This document shows, piece after piece, positions 26,583 through 35,267 of a stretch of 64,000 nucleotides of DNA. Origin of the DNA: Dethiobacter alkaliphilus AHT 1 (lineage in GTDB: Bacteria; Bacillota; Dethiobacteria; Dethiobacterales; Dethiobacteraceae); the NCBI RefSeq assembly GCF_000174415.1, contig NZ_ACJM01000008.1, positions 62,001 through 126,000 on the forward strand, read 5' to 3'. Position 1 is the first letter of the stretch, and each line of letters starts with the position of its first letter. Under the pieces are notes generated by a model. It searched no databases. It was not told where the DNA came from and worked only from the letters and a program-made list of their open reading frames with translations. The position numbers were made by a program, and so were the translations under genes.

Positions 26583-27971
26583 ATGGAAAAACTAATTAAG
26601 CTAAACGACCTGCCTAACCTGCAGCGTACCCAGGTGCGGGAGAATTTTAAGACCCACATGAATCCGGGGTTATGTACCCTGTTTGGGCTGCTGGATTTTG
26701 ATAAGCTGTATGTGAAGGCTGAGGGCACCTATGTCTGGGATGAGGAAGGAAACCGCTATCTGGATTTTTTAGGGGGCTACGGCTCGCTGAATTTGGGGCA
26801 TAACCATCCCCGCATCATCGCCGCCCTCAATGAAGTCAGTTCTATGCCTAATCTGCTGCAAGCCTCCATGGGCATTGCTGCCAGTGCTTTGGCCCATAAC
26901 CTGGCGCAGCTTGCCCCGGGTAAGCTAAACAACACCTTCTTTTGCAACAGCGGCGCTGAGGCTGTGGAAGGAGCAATTAAGCTGGCCCGCATTGCCACCG
27001 GCCGGCAGCGGATTCTTTCCTGCAAAAGTGGCTTTCACGGCAAAACCCTGGGCTCTTTGTCTGTGACGGGGCGGGAAAAATACCATAAAGGTTTTGAGCC
27101 GCTGTTGCCGTCATGTAACGTGGTGGATTTCTGTGAGCTGGAAGAGTTGGAAGAAGCATTGAAAACAAAGGATGTGGCCGCCTTTATTGTGGAGCCCATT
27201 CAGGGTGAAGGCGGAATTATCGTCCCGCCGCAGGGGTATCTAAAAGCGGCACAGGATTTATGCCGTAAATATGGCACATTGTTTGTTGCCGATGAGATTC
27301 AGACCGGCCTGGGCCGCACCGGCACCATGTTTGCCAGTGAGCGGGAAGGGATCGAACCTGATATACTCTGCCTGGCCAAGTCATTGGGAGGGGGCATTAT
27401 GCCCATCGGGGCGGTTATGACCACCACTGAATTATGGAACAAGGCGTACGGCGGCATTGAAAAGTGCCTGCTGCATACTTCCACCTTTGGCGGCAATACC
27501 TGGGCGGCAACCGCGGGATTGGCTACATTAGAGGTGCTGCATGAGGAGAATCTGGTGGCCCGCTCCGCAGAGCTTGGCGATTATCTCATAAACGGCCTGC
27601 GCACACTGCAGGAGAAATACCCCATTATCAGGGATGTGAGGGGGCGTGGCCTCTTGGTGGGTATTGAATTTGAACAGCCCGCTCAGGGTGTGCTGTCTAA
27701 AGTGGCGGGAGCAGTAAACAAGCTTTCCGCTGAGTACCTGGGAGCCATGGTGGCCGGCGTTTTGCTCAACAAGTACCGCGTAATTACCGCCTATACCCTG
27801 AATAATCCCAATGTGGTAAGGCTGGAGCCGCCTCTGGTAGTGACTAAGGAGCAGATTGATGTGGTACTAAATGCCCTGGAGGAAACATTTGAGAAGAACC
27901 GTTCTCTGTTGGGTTTTGGGCTAAGTTCCGGGAAAACCATGCTTTCGGGGATGTTTGGCCGCAGAAGGTAA
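26583..27971 (+). CDS. Class III (ornithine/putrescine-type) aminotransferase
   Basis: This is a PLP enzyme of the acetylornithine/putrescine aminotransferase group. The product is 462 residues. Blocks seen are FCNSGAEAVEGAIKLAR (cofactor phosphate binding, about 118), the SGFHGKTLGSLS region (about 148), the Asp of VADEIQTGLGRTG (about 235) and the PLP lysine in LAKSLGGG (about 268). The N-terminus HMNPGLCTLFGLLDFDKL is longer than in ArgD and resembles putrescine and 4-aminobutyrate aminotransferases. ATG at 26583 has GAGGAG 8 bases upstream. It appears monocistronic behind a sigma-H-like promoter. The amino donor is not certain; a polyamine, ornithine or omega-amino acid is likely. Confidence 0.85.
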   Translation: MEKLIKLNDLPNLQRTQVRENFKTHMNPGLCTLFGLLDFDKLYVKAEGTYVWDEEGNRYLDFLGGYGSLNLGHNHPRIIAALNEVSSMPNLLQASMGIAASALAHNLAQLAPGKLNNTFFCNSGAEAVEGAIKLARIATGRQRILSCKSGFHGKTLGSLSVTGREKYHKGFEPLLPSCNVVDFCELEELEEALKTKDVAAFIVEPIQGEGGIIVPPQGYLKAAQDLCRKYGTLFVADEIQTGLGRTGTMFASEREGIEPDILCLAKSLGGGIMPIGAVMTTTELWNKAYGGIEKCLLHTSTFGGNTWAATAGLATLEVLHEENLVARSAELGDYLINGLRTLQEKYPIIRDVRGRGLLVGIEFEQPAQGVLSKVAGAVNKLSAEYLGAMVAGVLLNKYRVITAYTLNNPNVVRLEPPLVVTKEQIDVVLNALEETFEKNRSLLGFGLSSGKTMLSGMFGRRR

Positions 27972-28002
27972 TGTAAACTGTTTAAATATTTGGTAAAATT
28001 AC

Positions 28003-28029
28003 GCAGGAAAAATGTGCCTCCTGTCGAAT
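28003..28029 (+). promoter_or_regulatory. Candidate sigma-H-type promoter upstream of the HD-GYP gene
   Basis: GCAGGAAAA (28003-28011), an 11-base spacer and GTCGAAT (28023-28029), a full match to RnAGGAwWW-N11-RnnGAAT, about 40 bases ahead of the start codon. Confidence 0.6.
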
Positions 28030-28069
28030 TTAGGGGTAAACAATAAACTCCTGGGCAGGGGGCATCATC

Positions 28070-29149
28070 ATGATGATAATGGATATGGAGCGCCTTAAAG
28101 TGGGCGAAAAACTATCTGGATCTATCTGCTGTGACTTTTCTTACAATGTGCTGCTGAGACAGGGCACTATTATTCAGCATTCCCATTTGGAGCAGTTAAG
28201 AAAGCTCTACTCCCAAGGGGTGCGCTTTGTGATGAATGATGAGTCCGGAAATGACGGCTTGAATCTGCAAATCCTTAATCAAGTCACCGATGAAGGTGTG
28301 CGCCGTGCATATCTGGATACCTATATGGTGGGCAAGCATCTTTTTGAAAATATGAAAGCCGGCAATCCGGTTAACATTAAACTGGCCTACGAAGCGGTGG
28401 ATCTGCTGGTGGGGCAGATGCTTAAAAGTGACTCCCTTCTCCTGCAGCTGGCCTCAGTCCGCATCATTGATGACTATACTTTTTCCCATATGATTAATGC
28501 CGCACTTTATGCTGCGGCTTTTGGACGTTGCCTGAATAAAACTCCCAGAGAAATAAACGACCTGTGTCTGGCAGGCTTGCTGCACGATATGGGCAAAGCA
28601 AAAATCCCGGTAAAGATCCTGCAAAAGCCGGGCGACTTGTCGGCACAAGAGTATGAGATGATAAAAAATCATCCACAGTATGGCTACCATGAGCTGCAAA
28701 AACTTAAGGAACTAAACGAACGGGTGAGACAGGCTGCTCTGCAGCACCATGAGCGCCTTGACGGAAGCGGCTATCCAAACGGGCTCCGTGCCGGGGAAAT
28801 AAGTTTATTTGCCCGCATAATTGCCATTGTGGATATTTACGATGCCCTGACCTCCGATCGATGCTACCGTGGTCGCATGCTGCCCCATGAAAGTGTGGAG
28901 GTCCTCATGGCAGATTGTTCCGTTGACAAGCTCGATGCCCGGTTGGTTAAGCTGTTTCTCAAAAACATTGCCTTGTATCCGCTGGACACAAAGGTACTGC
29001 TAAATAACGGCAAACAGGGCCGGGTGGTCAAGATTCATCCCGACCTTCCGCTGAGGCCTGTGGTTGAGCTGGCGGAACCGGAGGAGAGTTGTTTGTACAT
29101 CGATCTGATGCAGTATCCTACTTTGTTCATTTCCCAGATTTTGACCTGA
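28070..29149 (+). CDS. HD-GYP domain c-di-GMP phosphodiesterase
   Basis: This is a probable c-di-GMP-degrading enzyme. The 359-residue product has an N-terminal region with no clear domain (1-120), then an HD-GYP domain (about 125-300) with HDMGK at 172-176 and HHERLDGSGYP at 226-236, which together hold the metal ligands and the GYP signature. A small C-terminal part (about 305-359) with KVLLNNGKQGRVVKI looks like the beta-rich tail of many HD-GYP proteins. Three ATG codons near 28070-28082 are in frame, and the first is used here. A sigma-H-like promoter precedes it, so it may be made at the transition to stationary phase. It would oppose the PilZ receptor encoded at 19516-20190. Confidence 0.9.
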   Translation: MMIMDMERLKVGEKLSGSICCDFSYNVLLRQGTIIQHSHLEQLRKLYSQGVRFVMNDESGNDGLNLQILNQVTDEGVRRAYLDTYMVGKHLFENMKAGNPVNIKLAYEAVDLLVGQMLKSDSLLLQLASVRIIDDYTFSHMINAALYAAAFGRCLNKTPREINDLCLAGLLHDMGKAKIPVKILQKPGDLSAQEYEMIKNHPQYGYHELQKLKELNERVRQAALQHHERLDGSGYPNGLRAGEISLFARIIAIVDIYDALTSDRCYRGRMLPHESVEVLMADCSVDKLDARLVKLFLKNIALYPLDTKVLLNNGKQGRVVKIHPDLPLRPVVELAEPEESCLYIDLMQYPTLFISQILT

Positions 29150-29153
29150 TTTG

Positions 29154-29182
29154 TTGTCCCGCCTGCTTAAATACGTTATAAT
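29154..29182 (+). promoter_or_regulatory. Sigma-A-type promoter of the DUF2007/MtnX-like/cysK operon
   Basis: TTGTCC (29154-29159), a 17-base spacer and a perfect TATAAT (29177-29182), 36 bases before the first gene. Confidence 0.6.
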
Positions 29183-29217
29183 CAGGGTAAGATATCTCGT
29201 GGAAGGAGGCGGCTTTT

Positions 29218-29457
29218 ATGACTTATCAGGACATTGAGAACTGGGTTTCTATATTTGAGGCGGCTACCGTAGATGAGGCCGGCATAATTAAAGGCATGTT
29301 GGAAGCTTCTAAGATTCCTGTGGTTTTGGACCGGGAAACTGTAAATTCCCCTGCAGATTTGTCCGAGTATGAAGTGGTGGTAAAGGTGCCCAAAGAGATG
29401 GCTGCACGTGCCGCACAGCTGCTTCAGGCCACACCATATGGCGTGCCGGAGGAATAA
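29218..29457 (+). CDS. DUF2007-like small protein (putative signal-transducing protein)
   Basis: The 79-residue soluble product matches the DUF2007 pattern: an ATVDEAGIIKGMLEASKIPVVL helix-strand unit, a short acidic loop, and EVVVKVPKEMAARAAQLL. It has the ferredoxin-like beta-alpha-beta layout seen in PII-like and ACT-like regulators. No function is established for it. AAGGAGG lies a few bases before the ATG, and it is the first gene of a run of four closely spaced genes ending in cysK. Confidence 0.75.
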   Translation: MTYQDIENWVSIFEAATVDEAGIIKGMLEASKIPVVLDRETVNSPADLSEYEVVVKVPKEMAARAAQLLQATPYGVPEE

Positions 29458-29478
29458 TTAACAGTAAGGGGGGCCTGT

Positions 29479-29604
29479 ATGGATTCAATAAGGGTATATG
29501 TTGTCATCTTAGTGGTCTTTGTGGCCATTTCCTGGGGAGTACGTGTTTTGCTCTCCCAGCGGGTAACAGACCGGGTCATGGATGAAGAAAACGGGGAGGA
29601 ATAA
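29479..29604 (+). CDS. 41-residue single-span membrane protein
   Basis: A short reading frame lies between the DUF2007-like gene and the phosphatase. Its product has a hydrophobic segment at residues 5-23 (VYVVILVVFVAISWGVRVLL) and an acidic tail ending DEENGEE, which predicts one membrane span. AAGGGGGG ends 5 bases before the ATG, and the stop abuts the ATG of the next gene. The strong ribosome site and seamless packing between two genes argue that it is real. It has no recognisable family. Confidence 0.65.
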   Translation: MDSIRVYVVILVVFVAISWGVRVLLSQRVTDRVMDEENGEE

Positions 29605-30312
29605 ATGTTTCGGCACCAAAGCGACGTGGTGGTGCTGTGTGATTTTGACGGTACCATTACCAACGAAGATATAGGGTTTAATATAATTCAGACCTTTGCC
29701 GGTGAGGGCTGGCATGAAATCGAAGATGCATTTCAGCGGGGAGAAAAGGGCTCCCGGGAGGCGCTCTTGGAGATTTTTGCCCTGACCCGTGTTTCCAAAG
29801 AGACGCTGACCCGTTTTGTGGACAAGCATTTTCATGTGGACCCTCATTTCCCCGCATTTCTGGATTTATGCCACACCAAAAACATTGCCGTGACTGTTCT
29901 CAGTGACGGCTTTGACTTCTATATCGACCTAATGTTTGAGAAATTTAAAGTGGATGTCCCCTACCTGGCCAATAAACTAAAAGTTGTGGACTGCAGCCTG
30001 CATGCCGATTTTCCCCATAGCAGCGGGCAATGCGGCGCGTGCGGTAATTGTAAACTGGATTTTGCCAAAAACGTCAAGAAAAAGGGTAAGAAGATAATTT
30101 ACATAGGGGACGGATACTCGGATAAATGTGTCAGCAACTTAGCTGATGTGGTTTTTGCCAAAGATGTGTTGGCGGATTACTGTCGGGAACAGGGAACCGA
30201 TTTTTATCCTTTTACAGGTTTTGACGACATATTGAATGTCTGCCGTGAAAAATTGTTTGCCAATCTATTGGAGTGGGAGGGAAAAGATGAAAATAGCTCA
30301 GGATGTAGTTGA
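29605..30312 (+). CDS. HAD-family phosphatase, MtnX-like
   Basis: The 235-residue product is a HAD-IB phosphatase. Motif I is CDFDGTIT (about residues 12-19) with the nucleophile and acid Asp pair; motif II is the Ser of VLSDGFDFY (about 97); motif III/IV is [12 protein letters not shown] (about 165-176). An insert with three cysteines, CGACGNC (about 143-149), is like that of MtnX-type proteins and could bind a metal. MtnX dephosphorylates 2-hydroxy-3-keto-5-methylthiopentenyl-1-phosphate in methionine salvage; the closeness to cysteine synthase fits sulfur metabolism, but the substrate is not proven. Its 3' end overlaps cysK by 26 bases. Confidence 0.8.
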   Translation: MFRHQSDVVVLCDFDGTITNEDIGFNIIQTFAGEGWHEIEDAFQRGEKGSREALLEIFALTRVSKETLTRFVDKHFHVDPHFPAFLDLCHTKNIAVTVLSDGFDFYIDLMFEKFKVDVPYLANKLKVVDCSLHADFPHSSGQCGACGNCKLDFAKNVKKKGKKIIYIGDGYSDKCVSNLADVVFAKDVLADYCREQGTDFYPFTGFDDILNVCREKLFANLLEWEGKDENSSGCS

Positions 30313-31210
30313 ACTTATTGGCGCCACGCCCATGGTTCGTCTCAATAAGCTGGCGGATGCAGAAATGGCGGAAGTGGTAGGTAAGCTTGAATCTTTTAAT
30401 CCTGGTGGAAGTGTAAAGGACCGTATCGCCATGAGTATGGTTTTGGCTGCGGAAAAAGAAGGTGTACTAAAGCCCGGGGCCACCATTTTGGAGCCCACCA
30501 GCGGCAATACCGGCATTGGGTTGGCCATGATTGCGGCGGCCCGTGGCTACCGGCTGATTCTGGTGATGCCGGAGACCATGTCTATGGAACGGCGCACCCT
30601 GCTGCGTGCCTACGGTGCGGAGTTTATCCTCACGCCTGGTGCCAAAGGTATGAAAGGAACGCTGGATAAAGTGGAGGAAATATTAAAAGACCATCCAGAA
30701 TACTTCGTGCCTCAGCAGTTTGCCAATCCCGCCAACCCGGAGGTTCACCGTCAGACAACGGCCCGTGAAATTTTGGAGCAGACCGGCGGGCAGCTTGATG
30801 CTTTTGTGGCGGGAGTAGGCACAGGAGGGACCGTCACCGGTGTAGGAGAAGTCTTAAAGGAGGTCAATCCCGGCATTAAAATATTTGCCGTTGAGCCTGC
30901 CGATTCTCCCGTGCTTTCCGGCGGGCAGCCCGGCCCCCATAAAATCCAGGGCATCGGAGCCGGTTTTGTCCCCTCGGTGTTAAACAGAGGAGTTATCGAC
31001 GAGGTGCTCACCGTTACCAATGACCAGGCCATGGAAACAGCCCGGCGCCTGGCATCGGAAGAAGGATTGCTTATGGGTATCTCCTGTGGTGCTGCAGTGC
31101 ATGCCGCCCTGGAGGTGGCACGCAAGCTGGGTCCGGGCCGTCGTGTGGTTGTGGTGCTACCGGACACCGGCGAGCGCTATTTGACCACTGATTTGTTTAA
31201 GCAGGAATAG
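30287..31210 (+). CDS. cysK: Cysteine synthase A (O-acetylserine sulfhydrylase)
   Basis: This PLP enzyme makes L-cysteine from O-acetylserine and sulfide. The product is 307 residues, the normal size. The PLP lysine is in NPGGSVKDR (about residue 42), the substrate loop is [10 protein letters not shown] (about 68-77), the phosphate-binding glycine loop is [10 protein letters not shown] (about 175-184), and the late SCGAA block is present. The ATG at 30287 has GGGAGG about 6 bases upstream and lies inside the end of the preceding phosphatase gene. It ends the operon before a terminator. Confidence 0.95.
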   Translation: MKIAQDVVELIGATPMVRLNKLADAEMAEVVGKLESFNPGGSVKDRIAMSMVLAAEKEGVLKPGATILEPTSGNTGIGLAMIAAARGYRLILVMPETMSMERRTLLRAYGAEFILTPGAKGMKGTLDKVEEILKDHPEYFVPQQFANPANPEVHRQTTAREILEQTGGQLDAFVAGVGTGGTVTGVGEVLKEVNPGIKIFAVEPADSPVLSGGQPGPHKIQGIGAGFVPSVLNRGVIDEVLTVTNDQAMETARRLASEEGLLMGISCGAAVHAALEVARKLGPGRRVVVVLPDTGERYLTTDLFKQE

Positions 31211-31222
31211 GGTGAAAAAACA

Positions 31223-31245
31223 GGGAGCGGCCAGCCGCTCCCTTC
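31223..31245 (+). terminator. Terminator after cysK
   Basis: GGGAGCGGC (31223-31231) pairs perfectly with GCCGCTCCC (31234-31242) over a two-base loop, followed by TTCTT. Confidence 0.75.
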
Positions 31246-31250
31246 TTAAA

Positions 31251-31280
31251 TTGACCCTGTTGCAAGCGGTATGGTATAAT
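31251..31280 (+). promoter_or_regulatory. Sigma-A-type promoter of proS
   Basis: TTGACC (31251-31256), an 18-base spacer and a perfect TATAAT (31275-31280), about 50 bases before the proS start. No T-box is present between them. Confidence 0.7.
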
Positions 31281-31332
31281 CCTAAAAGATTAAGGCAGTG
31301 GCAGGTTTTTCCGCAAAAGGAGGATTACATAA

Positions 31333-32784
31333 ATGGGAAAAAAGGATAAAGAGTTTGTAAAAGAGATTACTCCCCGAGCTGAGGACTATTCCCAGTGGTA
31401 TTTGGATGTTATTTTAAAGGCGCAGATGATGGATTACTCCCCTGTAAAGGGCTGCATGGTAATCCGGCCCTATGGTTTTACTCTTTGGGAGAATATGCAG
31501 GCGGGGTTGGATGAGCGTATTAAGGCCACCGGCCACAGGAATGCTTATTTTCCGCTGTTTATCCCGGAGAGCCTATTGCAAAAGGAAGCAGACCATGTGG
31601 AAGGGTTTGCTCCGGAGGTGGCCTGGGTTACCCATGGCGGCAATGAAAAGCTGTCGGAGCGACTCTTGGTGCGGCCCACCTCCGAGACCATTATCTGTGA
31701 AATGTTTAGCCGCTGGATTCAATCGTATCGGGATTTGCCGGTATTGATGAACCAGTGGTGCAACGTGGTGCGCTGGGAGAAGGTGACCCGGCCGTTTTTG
31801 CGGACCTCGGAATTCTTGTGGCAGGAAGGTCATACCGCCCATCGCAGCGAAGAAGAAGCAGAAGAGCATACCCTGAGAATGCTGGAAGTGTACCGCGACT
31901 TTGTGGAAAACGATTTGGCGGTACCGGTGGTGAAGGGGCAGAAAACGGAAAACGAAAAGTTTGCCGGTGCCCGGGAAACCTACTCCATTGAAGCGCTGAT
32001 GAGTGACGGAAAGGCATTGCAGGCCGGCACATCACATAATCTGGGCACCCATTTTGCCAAAGTGTTTGATATTACCTACCTGGACAGTGACGGCGAACTA
32101 AAACATGTCTGGCAGACGTCCTGGGGTGTATCCACCCGCCTGGTGGGAGCCATTATCATGGTGCACGGTGATGACCGCGGACTGGTGCTGCCGCCGAAAG
32201 TGGCGCCCACGCAGGTTATTTTGGTTCCCATTGCGCCAAAGAAGGTGCGGGAAGAAGTGCTGCCTAAAGCGGCGGCCATTTATGAAGAGATTAAAGAGGC
32301 GGGAATCCGCATAGAAATGGACGACCGGGAAGAATATTCACCGGGGTGGAAGTTTAATGAATGGGAAATGAAGGGCGTTCCGCTGCGCATTGAAGTGGGG
32401 CCCCGTGATCTGGAAGCGGGACAGGCTGTGCTTGCCCGCCGGGATAACGGTGAAAAGGAAACGGTGGCCATCGGTGATTTAAAAGCCCGGGTACCGATTC
32501 TTTTGGGAGAAATCCAGGCCAATATGTTTGAGAAGGCCAAAAATTTCCGTGAGGAAAATACGTACCGTACTGATGACTACGAAGAGTTTAAAAAGATAAT
32601 TGAGGAAAAGCGCGGCTTTGTCATTTCCCGCTGGTGTGGGCATGGCGAATGTGAACAGGCCATAAAAGAAGAAACCAAAGCCACCATCCGCTGCATTCCC
32701 TTTAACCTGGAAGCATCCCCGGGCAAATGCCTGCGCTGCGGAACCGAATCCGACAAGCTGGTCTATTTCGCCCGCGCTTACTAG
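31333..32784 (+). CDS. proS: Prolyl-tRNA synthetase, short (archaeal/eukaryote-like) type
   Basis: This enzyme charges tRNA-Pro. The 483-residue product is the ProS type 3 form that lacks the editing insertion of the long bacterial enzyme. Class II motif 2 is VVRWEKVTRPFLRTSEFLWQEGHTAH (split here: WEKVTRPFLRTSEFLW then QEGHTAH, about residues 148-172) and the Pro-site block LLVRPTSETI (about 112) is present. After the anticodon-binding domain comes a C-terminal zinc-like region with Cys in WCGHGECE and CLRCGTESDKL, ending in the YFARAY terminus typical of this type. AAAAGGAGG precedes the ATG. The stop codon TAG is directly followed by a solo copy of a RAYT-type repeat. Confidence 0.95.
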   Translation: MGKKDKEFVKEITPRAEDYSQWYLDVILKAQMMDYSPVKGCMVIRPYGFTLWENMQAGLDERIKATGHRNAYFPLFIPESLLQKEADHVEGFAPEVAWVTHGGNEKLSERLLVRPTSETIICEMFSRWIQSYRDLPVLMNQWCNVVRWEKVTRPFLRTSEFLWQEGHTAHRSEEEAEEHTLRMLEVYRDFVENDLAVPVVKGQKTENEKFAGARETYSIEALMSDGKALQAGTSHNLGTHFAKVFDITYLDSDGELKHVWQTSWGVSTRLVGAIIMVHGDDRGLVLPPKVAPTQVILVPIAPKKVREEVLPKAAAIYEEIKEAGIRIEMDDREEYSPGWKFNEWEMKGVPLRIEVGPRDLEAGQAVLARRDNGEKETVAIGDLKARVPILLGEIQANMFEKAKNFREENTYRTDDYEEFKKIIEEKRGFVISRWCGHGECEQAIKEETKATIRCIPFNLEASPGKCLRCGTESDKLVYFARAY

Positions 32785-32807
32785 GGGTCAGGTTTAATGT
32801 TATTAAT
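32784..32807 (+). repeat. Solo REP-like repeat of the RAYT element family
   Basis: GGGGTCAGGTTTAAT followed by GTTATTAAT, the same as the left end of the RAYT element at 39833 apart from one base in these 24. It begins on the last base of the proS stop codon. No transposase gene accompanies it. Confidence 0.75.
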
Positions 32808-32856
32808 GTTTTGCTGCCAACTGTTTTATTTACGAGTTTAAAAAGGGGGCTTTATT

Positions 32857-33966
32857 GTGTCCAGTAAAGTTTATTTTACAGACATGCGCGCCAGTGCCAA
32901 GCACGAAAGCCTGCCGCAGAAGGTGAACAAACTGTTTAAGGCTGCCGGCTTTGCCAAGCTGATTGCCGAAGATGAGCTGACGGCTGTGAAATTACACTTC
33001 GGGGAAAAAGGCGGCACAGCCTTTATTAACCCTGTTTTGGTCCGTCAGGTGGTGGATCGGGTCAAAGAGGCGGGCGGCAAGCCCTTTCTCACCGATACCA
33101 ACACTTTGTACGTGGGTGAGAGGGCCAACAGTGTGGACCACATTCAGACTGCCATTGAAAACGGCTTCTCCTTTGCTACGGTGCAGGCGCCCATCATTAT
33201 TGCCGATGGATTATTCGGTAAGAATTATCAGGAGGTTCCCATTGATGGGACCCATTTTGATTCTGTTAAGATTGGCAGTGATATTGCCAATGCCAACGGG
33301 ATGATTGCCCTTTCTCATACCAAGGGCCATATTTTGACTGGTTTTGGCGGTGCCATTAAAAACTTGGGCATGGGCTGCGGTAACCGCGGTGGTAAGCAGA
33401 TGATGCATTCCTCGCTTAAGCCCAAAGTTAAGGGTGAAGGGTGTAAGGTGTGCAGCACCTGTCTGAAATGGTGTCCCGCCGATGCCATCTTGATTATGGA
33501 AGAAACGGCGGAAATTGATCATGACAAGTGTATCGGTTGCGGTGAGTGCACCGTGGTTTGTCCCACCCGGGCCATTAAAATCCAGTGGAAGAGTGAGACG
33601 GTGGATGTACAGGAGCGTATGGCCGAATATGCCTGGGGAGCCATCAAGGATAAACTTGGCAAAGTGGCATTTATCAATTTTATTATGAATGTCACACCAG
33701 ATTGTGATTGTAATGCGTGGAGTGATGCATATATTGTTAATGACGTGGGAATCGTGGCTTCCACGGACCCGGTGGCCATTGATCAGGCTTCCATTGATTT
33801 AATTAACGGTCAGACCGGCTTACAGAATACCCGACTGGAGCAAAACTTTGCTCCGGGGGAAGATAAGTTTAAGGGCGTTTATCCCGAGACCGACCATGAA
33901 GCGCAGCTGCGCCACGCTGAAAAGCTGGGGATGGGAAGCCGTGAATATGAACTTATTCGGATATAG
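32857..33966 (+). CDS. DUF362 domain 4Fe-4S ferredoxin-type protein
   Basis: The 369-residue product has a DUF362 fold (about 1-180 and 230-330) with VKLHFGEKGGTAFINP near residue 45 and LSHTKGHILTGFGGAIKNLGMG split as LSHTKGH and GFGGAIKNLGMG (about 150-170). Two [4Fe-4S] motifs are inserted at about 190-240: CKVCSTCLKWCP and CIGCGECTVVCP. DUF362 proteins are found in anaerobes near redox and C1 genes; their reaction is not established. It starts with GTG behind AAAAAGGGGG and is 9 bases ahead of the 5-formyl-THF cyclo-ligase gene, so the pair is probably co-transcribed. Confidence 0.85.
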   Translation: MSSKVYFTDMRASAKHESLPQKVNKLFKAAGFAKLIAEDELTAVKLHFGEKGGTAFINPVLVRQVVDRVKEAGGKPFLTDTNTLYVGERANSVDHIQTAIENGFSFATVQAPIIIADGLFGKNYQEVPIDGTHFDSVKIGSDIANANGMIALSHTKGHILTGFGGAIKNLGMGCGNRGGKQMMHSSLKPKVKGEGCKVCSTCLKWCPADAILIMEETAEIDHDKCIGCGECTVVCPTRAIKIQWKSETVDVQERMAEYAWGAIKDKLGKVAFINFIMNVTPDCDCNAWSDAYIVNDVGIVASTDPVAIDQASIDLINGQTGLQNTRLEQNFAPGEDKFKGVYPETDHEAQLRHAEKLGMGSREYELIRI

Positions 33967-33975
33967 GGGTGTGAC

Positions 33976-34563
33976 ATGGAAGAGAAAAAAACATTACGTA
34001 AAGATGTATTATGTCAATGCGATCTGTTGACCGAAGAAGATGTGATTTCCTTTAGCAACAGTATTGCCGAAAAACTTTTTTCATTGCCTGAATATCAGGC
34101 GGCAAAGACAATTATGTACTATGCCAATTTTAACAAAGAGGTTGTAACTCTGGATATGATTCCAAAGACCCTTGCTGAGGGCAAACGGGTTATCGTGCCG
34201 AAAACGGTTCATAAAGAGCGGCGAATGATTCTTTCGGAAGTTTTTGACGTGGAGGATGATCTTACACCGGGATTGTGGAATATCCCGGAACCAAAGCCGG
34301 ATAAATTAAGGCCGGTTGATGTTAAAGAGATTGATTTTGTAGTGGTTCCCGGCGTGGCTTTTGACGAGCAGGGTAACAGACTGGGCTATGGGGGCGGCTA
34401 CTATGACCGTTTTTTCCAGGATCTTCGCCCTGATGTGCCTTTGGTTGCCGTAACATATGAATTGCAGATGGTGGAGCAGATTCCCGTTTCTCCCTGGGAT
34501 CGAACTGTGGATCTGATAATTACTGAGAAACGAGTTATCGACTGCAGGAAGGGCCAGAATTAA
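33976..34563 (+). CDS. 5-formyltetrahydrofolate cyclo-ligase
   Basis: This enzyme converts 5-formyl-THF to 5,10-methenyl-THF with ATP, returning folate to the C1 pool. The product is 195 residues, the normal size. Family blocks are the basic N-terminus with KDVLCQC, the RVIVPKTV strand (about 68) and the ATP-site signature GYGGGYYDRFF (about 138-148). The gene just downstream is formate dehydrogenase, so it sits in a C1 context. A strong terminator follows. Confidence 0.92.
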   Translation: MEEKKTLRKDVLCQCDLLTEEDVISFSNSIAEKLFSLPEYQAAKTIMYYANFNKEVVTLDMIPKTLAEGKRVIVPKTVHKERRMILSEVFDVEDDLTPGLWNIPEPKPDKLRPVDVKEIDFVVVPGVAFDEQGNRLGYGGGYYDRFFQDLRPDVPLVAVTYELQMVEQIPVSPWDRTVDLIITEKRVIDCRKGQN

Positions 34564-34593
34564 GGAAGGATTTTTTCGCTTGAGTAAACCAGG

Positions 34594-34638
34594 ATCTTCC
34601 CGGAAACAGCTTTTCCCGGGGAGATTTCTTTTTTTTTC
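34594..34638 (+). terminator. Terminator after the cyclo-ligase gene
   Basis: ATCTTCCCGG (34594-34603) pairs with CCGGGGAGAT (34616-34625), one G-T pair, over a 12-base loop, followed by a long T run to 34637. Confidence 0.88.
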
Positions 34639-34685
34639 TACATATATTTTGGTTATTTATCCTAAAGCAAAATTTTAAATTTAAA

Positions 34686-34712
34686 AAAGGAAAAAGAAAG
34701 GACAAGTCGAAT
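34686..34712 (+). promoter_or_regulatory. Candidate sigma-H-type promoter of the formate dehydrogenase operon
   Basis: AAAGGAAAA (34686-34694), an 11-base spacer and GTCGAAT (34706-34712), a full match to RnAGGAwWW-N11-RnnGAAT. The region is A-rich, so the -35 half is weaker evidence than in the other sites. The transcript would have a leader of about 80 bases. Confidence 0.45.
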
Positions 34713-34799
34713 AATCTTATGAATAGTGTAAATTTTTTAATTTTATAAACTTTGGATTGATTGGAAACGGAAAAAACTGTCTGGGGAGGAGCTGTGGGT

Positions 34800-35267
34800 A
34801 TGGAAAAAGAAGACATGAAGTTTCAGGAGATTTTTTCACAGTACAATGGAGAGAGAGAGGAACTCATTCCGATTCTTCAGGACACCCAAGCCATTTATGG
34901 CTATCTACCGGAACAGGCAATGCGTGCCATTGCCCGTTTTATGCGTATACCTCAAAGTCAGGTATACGGAGTGGCAACATTTTTTGGCCAGTTTTACTTT
35001 AGCCGTCGTGGGAAGCATGCTATTAAAGTATGTCTGGGTACGGCCTGCCACGTAAAAGGTGCCGGTCGCCTGATGGAAGCTTTTGAGAGGGAAATGGGTA
35101 TCGGTTGTGGTTGCATAACTGATGATTACTCATTTAGCCTTGAGAGGGTTAACTGTGTTGGCGCCTGTGCCATTGCTCCTGTTGTCATGGTGGGCGAGGA
35201 TGTTTACGGGCACGTTGAAAGTAAGCGTGTAAAGGAGGTTTTGGATATTTATGCGAAAGACTCTTGA
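34800..35267 (+). CDS. NuoE-like [2Fe-2S] subunit of NAD-dependent formate dehydrogenase
   Basis: The 155-residue product is a thioredoxin-fold [2Fe-2S] subunit like NuoE/HydC. Cluster cysteines lie in CLGTACH (about 80-86) and CVGACAIAP (about 121-129). The ATG at 34800 has GGGGAGGA about 10 bases upstream; in-frame starts at 34794 (GTG) and 34761 are less supported. It overlaps the NuoF-like gene by 17 bases. It is a paralogue of the protein at 8801-9352, but without the Cys/His-rich tail. Together with the next two genes it should pass electrons between formate and NAD(H), perhaps also ferredoxin. Confidence 0.9.
   Translation: MEKEDMKFQEIFSQYNGEREELIPILQDTQAIYGYLPEQAMRAIARFMRIPQSQVYGVATFFGQFYFSRRGKHAIKVCLGTACHVKGAGRLMEAFEREMGIGCGCITDDYSFSLERVNCVGACAIAPVVMVGEDVYGHVESKRVKEVLDIYAKDS

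Noticed and set aside
31211-31332. T-box in front of proS
   Set aside because: The leader is too short and lacks the GGTGGTACC core; a plain sigma-A promoter explains it.
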